Below are positions 9,735-18,275 of a stretch of DNA of 64,000 nt, one piece after another (position 1 is the stretch's first letter; the number at the start of each line of letters is the position of its first letter). The stretch lies in contig NZ_CP027231.1 of the NCBI RefSeq assembly GCF_002998435.1, forward strand, positions 785,001 to 849,000, written 5' to 3'. Below the pieces are notes generated by a model that was given only the letters and a program-made list of their open reading frames with translations, did not search any database and was not told where the DNA came from. The translations under genes and the position numbers were made by a program. The stretch is from Bacteroides zoogleoformans (GTDB lineage: Bacteria; Bacteroidota; Bacteroidia; Bacteroidales; Bacteroidaceae).

Positions 9735-11168
9735 ATGATGACAAAAACACAAAAAATAAGAAGAACGCTTGGAATGTTGCTCTTATCTTTGCTAAGCATT
9801 TCGTGTCAGGACTGGTTAGACGTCAGTCCGAAGTCTGAAGTGAAATATGATGATTTGTTCAGCTATAAAAATGGATTTAAAGACCAGTTGACAGGAATCT
9901 ATACTGCGCTTTGTTCTGAAAATCTATATGGGGCAAACCTTTCTTTTGGTATGGCAGATGCTTTGGGACAACAATATGTATGGAAGCAAGAGGCAGGTAC
10001 ATACTATCATCTGCATCGATTTGAGTACGAGAATACCACCAGCCGTGGAGTAATCGACAATGTGTGGAGCAGTATGTATAATGTGATTGCCAATATTAAT
10101 ATCCTGTTGCAAGGCATTGATGAACACCGGGGAGTTCTGTCAGAAGCAGAAGAAAAAGTTTATGAAGGTGAAGCCTATGCTTTGCGTGCCTTTCTGCATT
10201 TCGATCTGCTTCGGTGGTTTGGCAAGAGTTATGCGAACGGTGCCGGTGAGAAGGCTATTCCGTATGTGAAAGGAGTATCAAAGGAGGTCACTCCATTATC
10301 TACAGTTTCCGAGACTATTGAGCTGGTGATTGAAGATTTGAAGCGCGCATTGGAGCTATTGGCGACAGACCCCATAAAAACAAATGACTCTGTCATGAAT
10401 TTTTTGGGTACACGTGATTTTCATCTCAATTACTATGCAGTTTGTGCATTGATGGCTCGTGCCTATCTTTATAAAGATGATAAAGCTAACGCGTTGCGAT
10501 GTGCCCGTGAAGTCATCGAATCGAACAAATATCCTTGGGTGGTAAGTAGTAATGTTACCACCAATACACGCGAAACACGTGACGGGATTTTTAAAACGGA
10601 GTGTATTTTCATGCTCAATAATACAAGATTGAAATCGCTGACGGAAAGATATTTGAAGGAAGGGGAAAGTAACACTGTAGGAAATTTGCTTATCATGTCT
10701 CCGGAGGTATGTGCAGAAATATTCGAAACCGGCCAGTATGGCTTTGATTGGCGATACAACTATTACTTTGAGACATTGTCGAGTTATTATCTTGGCAGTA
10801 CTAAGTTGTGGCAGCTTTCTTCTAACTATAACAATCGCCAACCAATGCTCAGGATCAGTGAGATGTGGTTGATTGCAGCAGAATGCGCAGTCTCGAAAAA
10901 AGATGCCGTGAACTGTATCAACACATTGCGTAAGCATAGAGGATTTGACGAAGGAAGTATGTTGACCGAAGGCGGGACAACTGATATGATGTTGAAAACT
11001 ATTATCGGAAAAGAATACCGAAAAGAGTTTATCGGAGAGGGACAATGGTTTTTATATTGCAAGCGGTTGGATATTGAGGAGATACCTGATGTAACGGTCC
11101 CTTTCAGCAAGGGATTTTATGTACTTCCAATGCCTGATCAGGAGAAAGAATATGGTAATAGAAAATAA
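9735..11168 (+). CDS. SusD/RagB-like nutrient-binding lipoprotein
   Basis: A 477-aa lipoprotein with lipobox LSISC near residue 24 and the usual DWLDVSPKSEV start of mature SusD proteins. The TPR-like helices and the conserved C-terminal pattern (LRISEMWLIAAECA, then a KEYRKEFIGEGQWFLYCKR-like segment) are clear. It should sit on the cell surface as the lid of the preceding SusC. Only 11 nt separate the two genes, so they are cotranscribed. ATG at 9735 is followed directly by another ATG, and either could be used. Confidence 0.95.
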   Translation: MMTKTQKIRRTLGMLLLSLLSISCQDWLDVSPKSEVKYDDLFSYKNGFKDQLTGIYTALCSENLYGANLSFGMADALGQQYVWKQEAGTYYHLHRFEYENTTSRGVIDNVWSSMYNVIANINILLQGIDEHRGVLSEAEEKVYEGEAYALRAFLHFDLLRWFGKSYANGAGEKAIPYVKGVSKEVTPLSTVSETIELVIEDLKRALELLATDPIKTNDSVMNFLGTRDFHLNYYAVCALMARAYLYKDDKANALRCAREVIESNKYPWVVSSNVTTNTRETRDGIFKTECIFMLNNTRLKSLTERYLKEGESNTVGNLLIMSPEVCAEIFETGQYGFDWRYNYYFETLSSYYLGSTKLWQLSSNYNNRQPMLRISEMWLIAAECAVSKKDAVNCINTLRKHRGFDEGSMLTEGGTTDMMLKTIIGKEYRKEFIGEGQWFLYCKRLDIEEIPDVTVPFSKGFYVLPMPDQEKEYGNRK

Positions 11169-11186
11169 AAAGGAAGGAGACGATAT

Positions 11187-11864
11187 ATGAAACGATTCGG
11201 TTATACGATAGGGTTATCTCTGTTGTTGATGATAAGTTGTACCAAAGACAACTACTTACGATATGACACAAATGTAGCTTCTTTACGATTTGTCTATTCT
11301 CCGGCAGGGAAAGACAGCACGGTTTACTCTTTTGGGCTACATCCGGGAGTAGAAGAGGATATAGTAGAAATAGCGTTCAAACTAATAGGAGTAAGTTCTT
11401 CCGAACCCAGAGAAGTTGCCGTGGAAGTTGTAAAGGAGAAAACAACGGCTATAGAGAACAATGACTTTGTGATTGAGCCATGCAAATTGCCGACAGATGC
11501 AATTGCCGGTAGTGTAAAAATAAAAGTACGGAAAAACAAGAGCTTAGATGGAGAAAGTAAGGTTGTCGCTCTGCGTTTATGCGCCAACAATTACTTCTCA
11601 GAGGGTCCAGTCAACGAATCGACATTCAAGGTTGTAATAACCAATGATTTGGCAGAACCTGCGGGATGGATTTTCAACGAATACAGTCGCGTAAAGCATC
11701 AATTCGTTATTTTACATACAGGGGTTGCCATGAATTATAACCAATGGAGCACTTCGGAACAGATTTATTGGAAGGGCGTATTGATTAATGCTCTTTATGA
11801 ATATAATAAAGCACATCCGGGAGAACCCTTGACTGATGAAAACGGTTTAGTGGTAACCTTCTAA
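11187..11864 (+). CDS. DUF4843-type lipoprotein
   Basis: A 225-aa protein with a short signal peptide and lipobox LMISC near residue 18, followed by a beta-rich domain with the RFVYSPAGKDSTVYSFGL opening seen in DUF4843 proteins. These proteins are usually encoded directly after SusD in loci that also contain a PKD-like lipoprotein, as here. Probably a surface accessory binding protein; its ligand is unknown. Part of the operon (18 nt after susD, 24 nt before the next gene). Confidence 0.8.
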   Translation: MKRFGYTIGLSLLLMISCTKDNYLRYDTNVASLRFVYSPAGKDSTVYSFGLHPGVEEDIVEIAFKLIGVSSSEPREVAVEVVKEKTTAIENNDFVIEPCKLPTDAIAGSVKIKVRKNKSLDGESKVVALRLCANNYFSEGPVNESTFKVVITNDLAEPAGWIFNEYSRVKHQFVILHTGVAMNYNQWSTSEQIYWKGVLINALYEYNKAHPGEPLTDENGLVVTF

Positions 11865-11888
11865 TTATTAACGGTAAAGACACGTGCA

Positions 11889-13439
11889 ATGATGAAAAAC
11901 AGACTAAAAATCAGGCTATACCTTATCATGGGATTGATGATAGGTCTGGCCGCTTGTTATGACGATCACGGGAATTATAATTATTCCGAGTTACCCGACA
12001 TCACTCTTGAAGTAAAAGATACGGTATATGCCACCCAATTCAAGCCATTGGAATTGTCGGTAAACATCAAAGCGAATGGCGCCGAAGAAAGTGATTATGA
12101 ATTTAGCTGGCGTCTTTGGTCGAATGAAATCGGAGGCGTCTGGAAACAGAAAACCATCAGCAATACAAAGGAACTTTCTTATTCTGTGACAGAAATACCG
12201 GGATCTTACTCGCTGGTACTTACTTGTCATAATAAGAATACCGGAATAGATACCTACAAGAAGATTCTTCTGGTTGTGCAAGGAGTTATTACCGAAGGAT
12301 GGATGGTTCTACAGGAGAAAGACGGAAAGACTGATTTCGATATTATTATGAGCCCTTATTTTTCCAACCGAGTAGATAAAGATCAGATATTACATGACGT
12401 TTATCGGTCAATCAATGGAGAGCAATTGGAAGGAAGGGGCGTCAAGATGGGTAGTTTCTTCTGTTTGGGACGCTATCAGAACGTAATGATTCTGACTGAT
12501 AAAGGTGGGGTTCGCTTGGATGCCATCACCATGCAAAAGACCTTCGATATCTCTACTTTGATGCCGGATATGAAGAATTGGAAACCGGAGAATTATATTT
12601 TCTACCATTATTATTGGAGTCCCGGCCGATACGGTTATGACGCCATTATCTCCAACGGACGTTTTTATGAATATAGTACTATTGGTTCAATGGGTTTTAC
12701 AACTTATATTGAACCTATCCTAAAAGATGGAATGACCTATAAATCGGCTTCTTATGCCCCCCGTTATTTCGATTATTATCTGGCTATTATCTATGATGAA
12801 CTGGGTGGGCGTTTTCTGTGCTTTCCCAAAAAGAACGGAGGTTCTACATGGATACTTCAAGAAATGCCTGACAATGCTTCCGGCTCGGTATTCAACATAA
12901 AGAATATGCGTGCGAAGCTACGATATATGGATACAGGTTTTAATAACTACGAGTATGGATTGTTTGAAGATTGGAATACTCATACAAATACTTTGTATGC
13001 ATTTAATTTTGATGCGAAAACCAATGTAGATAAGGCAATGTATAGTGCGGAAAACTGTCCTGATATACAAAAGGCCGGCTATTTTGCCGTAGGAAACTTA
13101 GGGCCGGTATTTTATTACGCTACAGACAGGGATATTTATCAATATGACTATGCGGGCACCAATACGGGCAAAAAGGTTTACACTTTAACTAACAATGAGG
13201 AAAGAATTACCGGCATGAAAATCTTCAAACCTTGTGTCGATCGCTTCATTCGCTCACATCCTTACAATAATAAGATTTTAATAATTTCTACTTATAATGA
13301 AAATTCAAAAGAAGGGAAAGTATATATGTATTATATTAACGTAAGCAATGGAGCTATTGACGCTTCTTCGGAGAAGATCTTCAGTGGATTCGGAAGAATT
13401 CTGGACATGGAGTATAATTTTCCGAAATATGGTTCTTGA
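11889..13439 (+). CDS. PKD-like family surface lipoprotein
   Basis: A 516-aa lipoprotein with signal peptide and lipobox LAAC near residue 23. An Ig/PKD-like N-terminal part (about 40-140, ending GSYSLVLTCHNKNTGI) is followed by a repeat-rich region with many Tyr/Trp residues that could form a propeller. This is the PKD-like family usually found with DUF4843 and TlpA-like genes after SusCD. The function is not established; surface binding or presentation of a protein-like ligand is possible. It lies 15 nt before the thioredoxin gene. Confidence 0.8.
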   Translation: MMKNRLKIRLYLIMGLMIGLAACYDDHGNYNYSELPDITLEVKDTVYATQFKPLELSVNIKANGAEESDYEFSWRLWSNEIGGVWKQKTISNTKELSYSVTEIPGSYSLVLTCHNKNTGIDTYKKILLVVQGVITEGWMVLQEKDGKTDFDIIMSPYFSNRVDKDQILHDVYRSINGEQLEGRGVKMGSFFCLGRYQNVMILTDKGGVRLDAITMQKTFDISTLMPDMKNWKPENYIFYHYYWSPGRYGYDAIISNGRFYEYSTIGSMGFTTYIEPILKDGMTYKSASYAPRYFDYYLAIIYDELGGRFLCFPKKNGGSTWILQEMPDNASGSVFNIKNMRAKLRYMDTGFNNYEYGLFEDWNTHTNTLYAFNFDAKTNVDKAMYSAENCPDIQKAGYFAVGNLGPVFYYATDRDIYQYDYAGTNTGKKVYTLTNNEERITGMKIFKPCVDRFIRSHPYNNKILIISTYNENSKEGKVYMYYINVSNGAIDASSEKIFSGFGRILDMEYNFPKYGS

Positions 13440-13454
13440 AAAAAAAAATTTCCG

Positions 13455-14786
13455 ATGAAAAAACTCTTGATTCTAAAAATAGGACTTGTTCTTCTATGCT
13501 TTCAATGGGGAGAACAAGTATCCGCCCAAGTAGCTTTCTTTTTTGAGTCACTCAGGCAGGTAAAAATACACGTTACTTTCAGAGACTCATCATACCAAAC
13601 AATGTTGGACAAATCGGGGGTGGGTATTATTCAAGTACCCACTTCACTGCCTCCCGGATATGCTGTTTTATATGAACCGCACAGTATTAATTACTTCTAC
13701 CTTGTTCCGGGCAAAAAGCAAAGCATACATAAATACTCTGACGGTCACCTTGAATTTGATGGAGAAGGAAAAACAATTAATGAATACTTAAACGGGAAAT
13801 TCCTGAACACGCTGAATTTGAGCTATGAACAGCCAGAAGAGGACTTCTTGAAAGAATGGGAACTATTGCCAGAAAGGTTACAATCTCATCTTGACTCACT
13901 TTTGTTGCCTGAGAATTTTAAACGGTTGGAACGAAAGCGTCTGTATTATCAGGCTTGCAATATGCTACAAGCTTATCCGCTTTATCGTGCAAGAAAACTG
14001 AGAATAAATAGGTATTCTCCCCAAGAAAGCTATTACCGACAAGTGGGAAAGACAATGAAAGAGGATGAGGAAGCCTATGAGTTGTGGGAATATCGGCAAG
14101 CTTTTAAGAATCGTATTCGAATATTAGCAGAAAAATTTACCGAAAACAAACCATTGGAGCAGTTGCGTTACGCATTGCGTTACGTACAAGACTCTGTGAG
14201 GGATTCCCGACTCACCGATTATTTGGTTCATACTTTCATGTACGAACACCTCAGAAATTTCGGTGCGAAGGATGTTGAAGAATTTCTGCCTATCTATAAG
14301 AAGAAAGTGAACAATCTTGCCCGAAAAGCGGAGTTTGATAAAATTTATCAGCAGTATTCGAATCTGGCAAAAGGAAGGAAAGCACCGGATTTTTTGTTTC
14401 CCGATATTAATGGCAAGCCGGTTTCCCTTTCCGGCTTATCCGGAAAATATGTTTATATAGACGTATGGGCTACATGGTGTTTTCCTTGTCGCCGGGAACT
14501 TCCTTTGCTGCAACAATTGGAGGAAAGGTATAGAGAAAAACCAATTCATTTTGTCGGTATCTCCATTGATGATGACGAGGGGGCTTGGAAGAGAAAGGTA
14601 AAAACTGATAATTTGAGAGGAATCCAGTTGCATGCCGACAAGAATTCCACATTTCGCAACGATTATCAAATCTCTCTAATACCTCGTTTTATCCTGATTG
14701 ATCCGGAAGGGAAAATAGTAGATGCAAAAATGTCCAGACCTTCTGAATCAGAAACAGTAACTTTCTTGGATTCTTTATTTTATTAG
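13455..14786 (+). CDS. TlpA-like thioredoxin-fold protein
   Basis: A 443-aa exported protein with a signal peptide ending about VSAQ (residue 25). A roughly 280-residue N-terminal domain without an obvious family is followed by a thioredoxin-like domain at about 310-440. The redox motif is WCFPC (Cys342/Cys345), preceded by VYIDVWATW and followed by a cis-Pro region (SLIPRFILID). It lacks a lipobox Cys, so it is probably periplasmic. As last gene of the SusCD operon it may reduce or exchange disulfides in imported protein or peptide substrates, or maintain the envelope partners. That link is inference. Confidence 0.88.
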   Translation: MKKLLILKIGLVLLCFQWGEQVSAQVAFFFESLRQVKIHVTFRDSSYQTMLDKSGVGIIQVPTSLPPGYAVLYEPHSINYFYLVPGKKQSIHKYSDGHLEFDGEGKTINEYLNGKFLNTLNLSYEQPEEDFLKEWELLPERLQSHLDSLLLPENFKRLERKRLYYQACNMLQAYPLYRARKLRINRYSPQESYYRQVGKTMKEDEEAYELWEYRQAFKNRIRILAEKFTENKPLEQLRYALRYVQDSVRDSRLTDYLVHTFMYEHLRNFGAKDVEEFLPIYKKKVNNLARKAEFDKIYQQYSNLAKGRKAPDFLFPDINGKPVSLSGLSGKYVYIDVWATWCFPCRRELPLLQQLEERYREKPIHFVGISIDDDEGAWKRKVKTDNLRGIQLHADKNSTFRNDYQISLIPRFILIDPEGKIVDAKMSRPSESETVTFLDSLFY

Positions 14787-14973
14787 TTATAAGCCATTTA
14801 AACTCTATTATTTTTAAGATTTCGTCAATGATGGGTTACTAAATACAAAAGCTAAAAGCACAAATTAAGAAATCAAGAGCCATGCTCCTCACTTCAAAAA
14901 CCGCAAAGAACTCCCCCAATTCAAAGCAAAGAAATAATACGCAGGAAGGCGTCCGAATGTCTGCAAAAAAGCA

Positions 14974-14990
14974 TATCTTTGTCGCGACAA
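14974..14990 (+). promoter_or_regulatory. promoter -7 box overlapped by a palindrome
   Basis: TATCTTTG (14974-14981) matches TAnnTTTG and lies 53 nt before the ATG at 15034. The perfect 12-bp palindrome TTGTCGCGACAA (14979-14990) overlaps its end and the likely transcription start, the position expected for an operator. No clear -33 box is visible. Confidence 0.5.
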
Positions 14991-15033
14991 GAGATATGGA
15001 AACAGAATACTTCACTCTTAACACTTTAGCCCT

Positions 15034-15348
15034 ATGTACACCATACAAGCCAACCCAAGCGGAACCCGCAGTCTGGAAGTCTCGGAAGAAAACCTTGCCA
15101 CCATCGAGAAATACGGACTCTTCCGCCACCTCATAGACAGCAACGGAATCATTGACGAAACCGTACTCGACAAGTTGAAACTGAACATCCGCTCTCTCAT
15201 TGCCGCACAAGAGGAAGACAGCAAGGATCTGCTCGACCTCTGCATCGACGTCGTCTATCACAACAACATGAAAGCCTTCGGGTTGCAACAGCTCGTCAAG
15301 CTCTACCTGAACCGGCTCTCCGAACAAGAAACCACCAGGGAAGAATAA
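15034..15348 (+). CDS. conserved-looking hypothetical protein (104 aa)
   Basis: A small, acidic, mainly helical cytoplasmic protein with no signal peptide. It contains the motifs VSEENLATIEKYGLFRHLID and LKLNIRSLIAAQEEDSKD. I do not recognise the family. It has a promoter-like box at 14974 and its stop codon is directly followed by the ATG of a TusA-like gene (TAA then ATG, no spacing), so the two should be translationally coupled and may act together. The coding character (even codon use, no low-complexity sequence, tight coupling) makes it a real gene. Confidence 0.75.
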   Translation: MYTIQANPSGTRSLEVSEENLATIEKYGLFRHLIDSNGIIDETVLDKLKLNIRSLIAAQEEDSKDLLDLCIDVVYHNNMKAFGLQQLVKLYLNRLSEQETTREE

Positions 15349-15570
15349 ATGAAAACCATAGATACCTGCGGACAAAAGCAATACAGCCCCCTCATCCCGG
15401 CCATCACAGCCATGTGCCGTGCTCCGAAAGGTGAGAAGCTGGAAATCATCATGGACAATGCCGCCGCCTTCAACGATTTAAAAGAATACCTTGCCGAGCA
15501 GCAAATAGGTTTCCGCGAAATCTATGACGGCGAACAAATGACATTGCAATTTACGAAGCATGGTGATTAG
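15349..15570 (+). CDS. TusA/YedF-like small protein without the catalytic Cys-Pro
   Basis: A 73-aa protein resembling the TusA (UPF0033) fold: an IDTCG start, a helix region SPLIPAITAMCRAPKGE, then the KLEIIMDNAAAFNDLKEYL strand-helix and QQIGFREIYDGE. In true sulfur-carrier TusA the motif is C-P-x-P at the start of the first helix. Here the aligned position is YSPL, and the nearest cysteines are Cys7 and one later in the helix, so persulfide transfer is not assured. It may be a regulatory or YedF-like relative. Start is fixed by the coupled upstream stop. Confidence 0.6.
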   Translation: MKTIDTCGQKQYSPLIPAITAMCRAPKGEKLEIIMDNAAAFNDLKEYLAEQQIGFREIYDGEQMTLQFTKHGD

Positions 15571-15653
15571 TGATGAGCGGTCAGTGATGAGCGATTATCA
15601 GCCGATATGCAATAATTAACCACTAATCACTTACCGCAAACCGCTATATTTCC

Positions 15654-15661
15654 TATCTTTG
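15654..15661 (+). promoter_or_regulatory. -7 box of ygiQ-like gene
   Basis: TATCTTTG lies only 4 nt before the ATG at 15666. Transcription would begin at or beside the start codon, giving a leaderless or nearly leaderless mRNA. No -33 box is evident. Confidence 0.5.
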
Positions 15662-15665
15662 CGCC

Positions 15666-17537
15666 ATGAAAGAGTATCGACTGACCGACTGGCTGCCTAC
15701 TACCAAGAAAGAAACAGAACTGCGCGGATGGAATGAACTTGACGTCATTCTCTTCAGCGGCGATGCCTACGTAGACCATCCCTCATTCGGAGCCGCTGTC
15801 ATCGGGCGCATCCTCGAAGCTGAAGGATTGCGTGTAGCTATTATCCCCCAACCAAACTGGCGCGACGACCTGCGCGACTTCAAGAAGCTGGGCCTCCCCA
15901 GACTGTTCTTCGGCGTCAGCCCCGGATGCATGGACAGCATGGTGAACAAATACACCGCCAACAAACGCCTGCGTAGTGACGATGCCTATACACCGGACGC
16001 ACGCCCCGACATGCGCCCCGAATACCCCTCCATCGTATATACCCAAATACTGAAGAAGCTATATCCCAATGTCCCCGTCGTATTGGGCGGCATCGAAGCA
16101 AGCATGCGCAGACTGACGCATTATGACTACTGGCAAGACCGCCTCCGCCCCAGCATACTCGTAGACAGTGGCGCCGACGCCATCATCTACGGCATGGGAG
16201 AAAAGCCGATTGTAGAACTTGCCGGCCGGCTGAAGCAACGGTTGGAAGCAACCGGTATGGAAGAAAGCGAAACCGCTCTGACAAAAGATGAGTTCAAACA
16301 GCTTATTGCCGATATTCCACAGATGGTTTATCTGGGAAAAGATGTTGTCACGCAAGAGGGAGACATCACCCTCTTTTCTCATGAAGAATGTCTTAAAGAC
16401 AAAAGGAAAGAAGCCGCCAACTTCCGCCACATCGAGGAAGAGAGCAATAAATATGCGGCCTCACGCATCCTTCAGAAAGTAGGTAAACAGACCGTCGTCG
16501 TCAACCCGCCATATCCTCCTCTGACAGAGGCCGAACTCGACCACTCTTTCGACCTGCCCTACACCCGCCTGCCGCACCCCAAGTACAAAGGCAAACGCAT
16601 CCCCGCCTACGACATGATAAAGTTCTCCGTCAACCTGCACCGAGGTTGTTTCGGAGGATGCGCCTTCTGCACCATCTCAGCCCACCAAGGCAAGTTCATC
16701 GTGAGCCGCAGCAAGGAAAGTATACTGAAAGAAGTGAAAGCACTGACGGAACTGCCGGACTTCAAGGGGTACTTGAGCGACCTCGGCGGCCCGTCGGCCA
16801 ACATGTACCGGATGAAAGGACGAGATGAAGCTCTTTGCAGGAAATGCAAACGTCCGTCGTGCATCCACCCGCGAGTATGCCCCAACCTGAACACCGACCA
16901 TCAGCCACTGCTCGACATCTACCGGGCAGTAGACGCATTGCCCGGCATCAAGAAATCGTTCATAGGCAGCGGAGTACGCTATGATTTGCTTCTGCACCAA
17001 AACAAAGATGCCAAAGTGAACAGAAGCACTGAAGAGTATACTCGCGAACTCATAGCCCGACATGTCAGCGGCCGGCTGAAAGTTGCCCCGGAACATACGT
17101 CCGACCGTGTGCTCGGCATCATGCGCAAACCCTCATTCGCTCAATTCAGCGAATTCAAAAAGATATTCGACAGGATAAACCGTGAAGAAGGACTGCGCCA
17201 GCAACTCATCCCCTACTTCATCAGCAGCCACCCCGGATGTAAGGAAGAAGACATGGCAGAGCTTGCCGTCATCACCAAACGGATGGAGTTCCATCTGGAA
17301 CAAGTGCAGGACTTCACTCCCACTCCGATGACCGTGGCCACCGAAGCGTGGTATACGGGTTTCCATCCCTACACGCTGGAACCCGTATTCAGTGCCAAAA
17401 CGCAACGTGAAAAGCTGGCACAACGCCAATTCTTCTTCTGGTACAAACCGGAAGAACGAAAAAATATCATCAACGAGCTGAGACGAATAGGCAGACAAGA
17501 TCTGATAGACAAACTTTACGGAAACGGGAAACGGTGA
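15666..17537 (+). CDS. ygiQ: YgiQ-family radical SAM protein
   Basis: A 623-aa cytoplasmic enzyme of the YgiQ (UPF0313) family. An N-terminal cobalamin-binding-like region (about 1-230, with VLGGIEASMRRLTHYDYWQD) is followed by a radical SAM domain whose iron-sulfur motif is CFGGCAFC (Cys328, Cys332, Cys335). A Cys-rich stretch (CRKCKRPSCIHPRVCP) follows at about 395, then the family-specific C-terminal region with DFTPTPMTVATEAWYTG. The biochemical role of YgiQ is not known. It is preceded by a -7 promoter box adjacent to the ATG and stands alone. Confidence 0.93.
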   Translation: MKEYRLTDWLPTTKKETELRGWNELDVILFSGDAYVDHPSFGAAVIGRILEAEGLRVAIIPQPNWRDDLRDFKKLGLPRLFFGVSPGCMDSMVNKYTANKRLRSDDAYTPDARPDMRPEYPSIVYTQILKKLYPNVPVVLGGIEASMRRLTHYDYWQDRLRPSILVDSGADAIIYGMGEKPIVELAGRLKQRLEATGMEESETALTKDEFKQLIADIPQMVYLGKDVVTQEGDITLFSHEECLKDKRKEAANFRHIEEESNKYAASRILQKVGKQTVVVNPPYPPLTEAELDHSFDLPYTRLPHPKYKGKRIPAYDMIKFSVNLHRGCFGGCAFCTISAHQGKFIVSRSKESILKEVKALTELPDFKGYLSDLGGPSANMYRMKGRDEALCRKCKRPSCIHPRVCPNLNTDHQPLLDIYRAVDALPGIKKSFIGSGVRYDLLLHQNKDAKVNRSTEEYTRELIARHVSGRLKVAPEHTSDRVLGIMRKPSFAQFSEFKKIFDRINREEGLRQQLIPYFISSHPGCKEEDMAELAVITKRMEFHLEQVQDFTPTPMTVATEAWYTGFHPYTLEPVFSAKTQREKLAQRQFFFWYKPEERKNIINELRRIGRQDLIDKLYGNGKR

Positions 17538-17580
17538 ACGCCATAGAATACAATTTAACCACTTTAAGACCAAGTTGAAA

Positions 17581-18228
17581 ATGAAACAACTCATCGTTCT
17601 ATTGTTCTGTTTACTCAGTTGGAAGGGTTCTCACTTACATGCCCAATCCGAATGCCTTCCGCAGAAATACAGCCTGAGCTTTGGGGGCGGTTTGGCATTG
17701 CCTGCCGTCAATGGCAACCGTAATGACTTTTTCAGCAAGAACGGCAATCGTCCAGGCTACAACCTAATAACGGAAGGACGCTACTACTTCAGCCCCAACT
17801 TTGCCGCAGGAACACAATATGACTACCTCCGTACAGCCTTCGGACAGGACAAGATGCACGTGCATTTTGTCCGCCCCGAGCTTGTACTGCGCCACCTCTG
17901 GAGTCAAGGTAATCAGGCCGCATTCTTTTCGCTGGGCATCGGTTATCTGGATTATCAGGAGCGCACCTATACACAAGGCCAACGCTACGGACATCTTTAT
18001 CATAAGGGATATTGCGGCATATCATTCGCCCTCGGCTGGGAGTTCCGCATCAGCCGGAAAGTATCGGGCGTGCTACGCGCCGAAGCACTGACAGCCGATT
18101 GGTTTGTCAATCCCGAAGCACGTCTGTTCAATCCCGACAAAAACTATGACGACGGCATAAACCACCAGTGGTTCAAAAGTCACATCACGTTCATCAATCT
18201 GGGATTTGGAGTGCAATTCGGTAAGTGA
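17581..18228 (+). CDS. small outer-membrane beta-barrel protein
   Basis: A 215-aa exported protein. A signal peptide (about residues 1-22, ending LHAQ) precedes alternating strands such as YSLSFGGGLALP, YNLITEGRYYF, PELVLRHLW and a C-terminal FINLGFGVQFGK, consistent with an 8-stranded barrel of the OmpA/OmpW-like size class. No specific function can be assigned. The ATG at 17581 was chosen over a TTG 6 nt upstream. It follows ygiQ by 43 nt and may be cotranscribed. Confidence 0.75.
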   Translation: MKQLIVLLFCLLSWKGSHLHAQSECLPQKYSLSFGGGLALPAVNGNRNDFFSKNGNRPGYNLITEGRYYFSPNFAAGTQYDYLRTAFGQDKMHVHFVRPELVLRHLWSQGNQAAFFSLGIGYLDYQERTYTQGQRYGHLYHKGYCGISFALGWEFRISRKVSGVLRAEALTADWFVNPEARLFNPDKNYDDGINHQWFKSHITFINLGFGVQFGK

Positions 18229-18275
18229 ACGGTGAGGGGGAACTAAAACTCAATCTGCATAATCGCACTTAAAGC

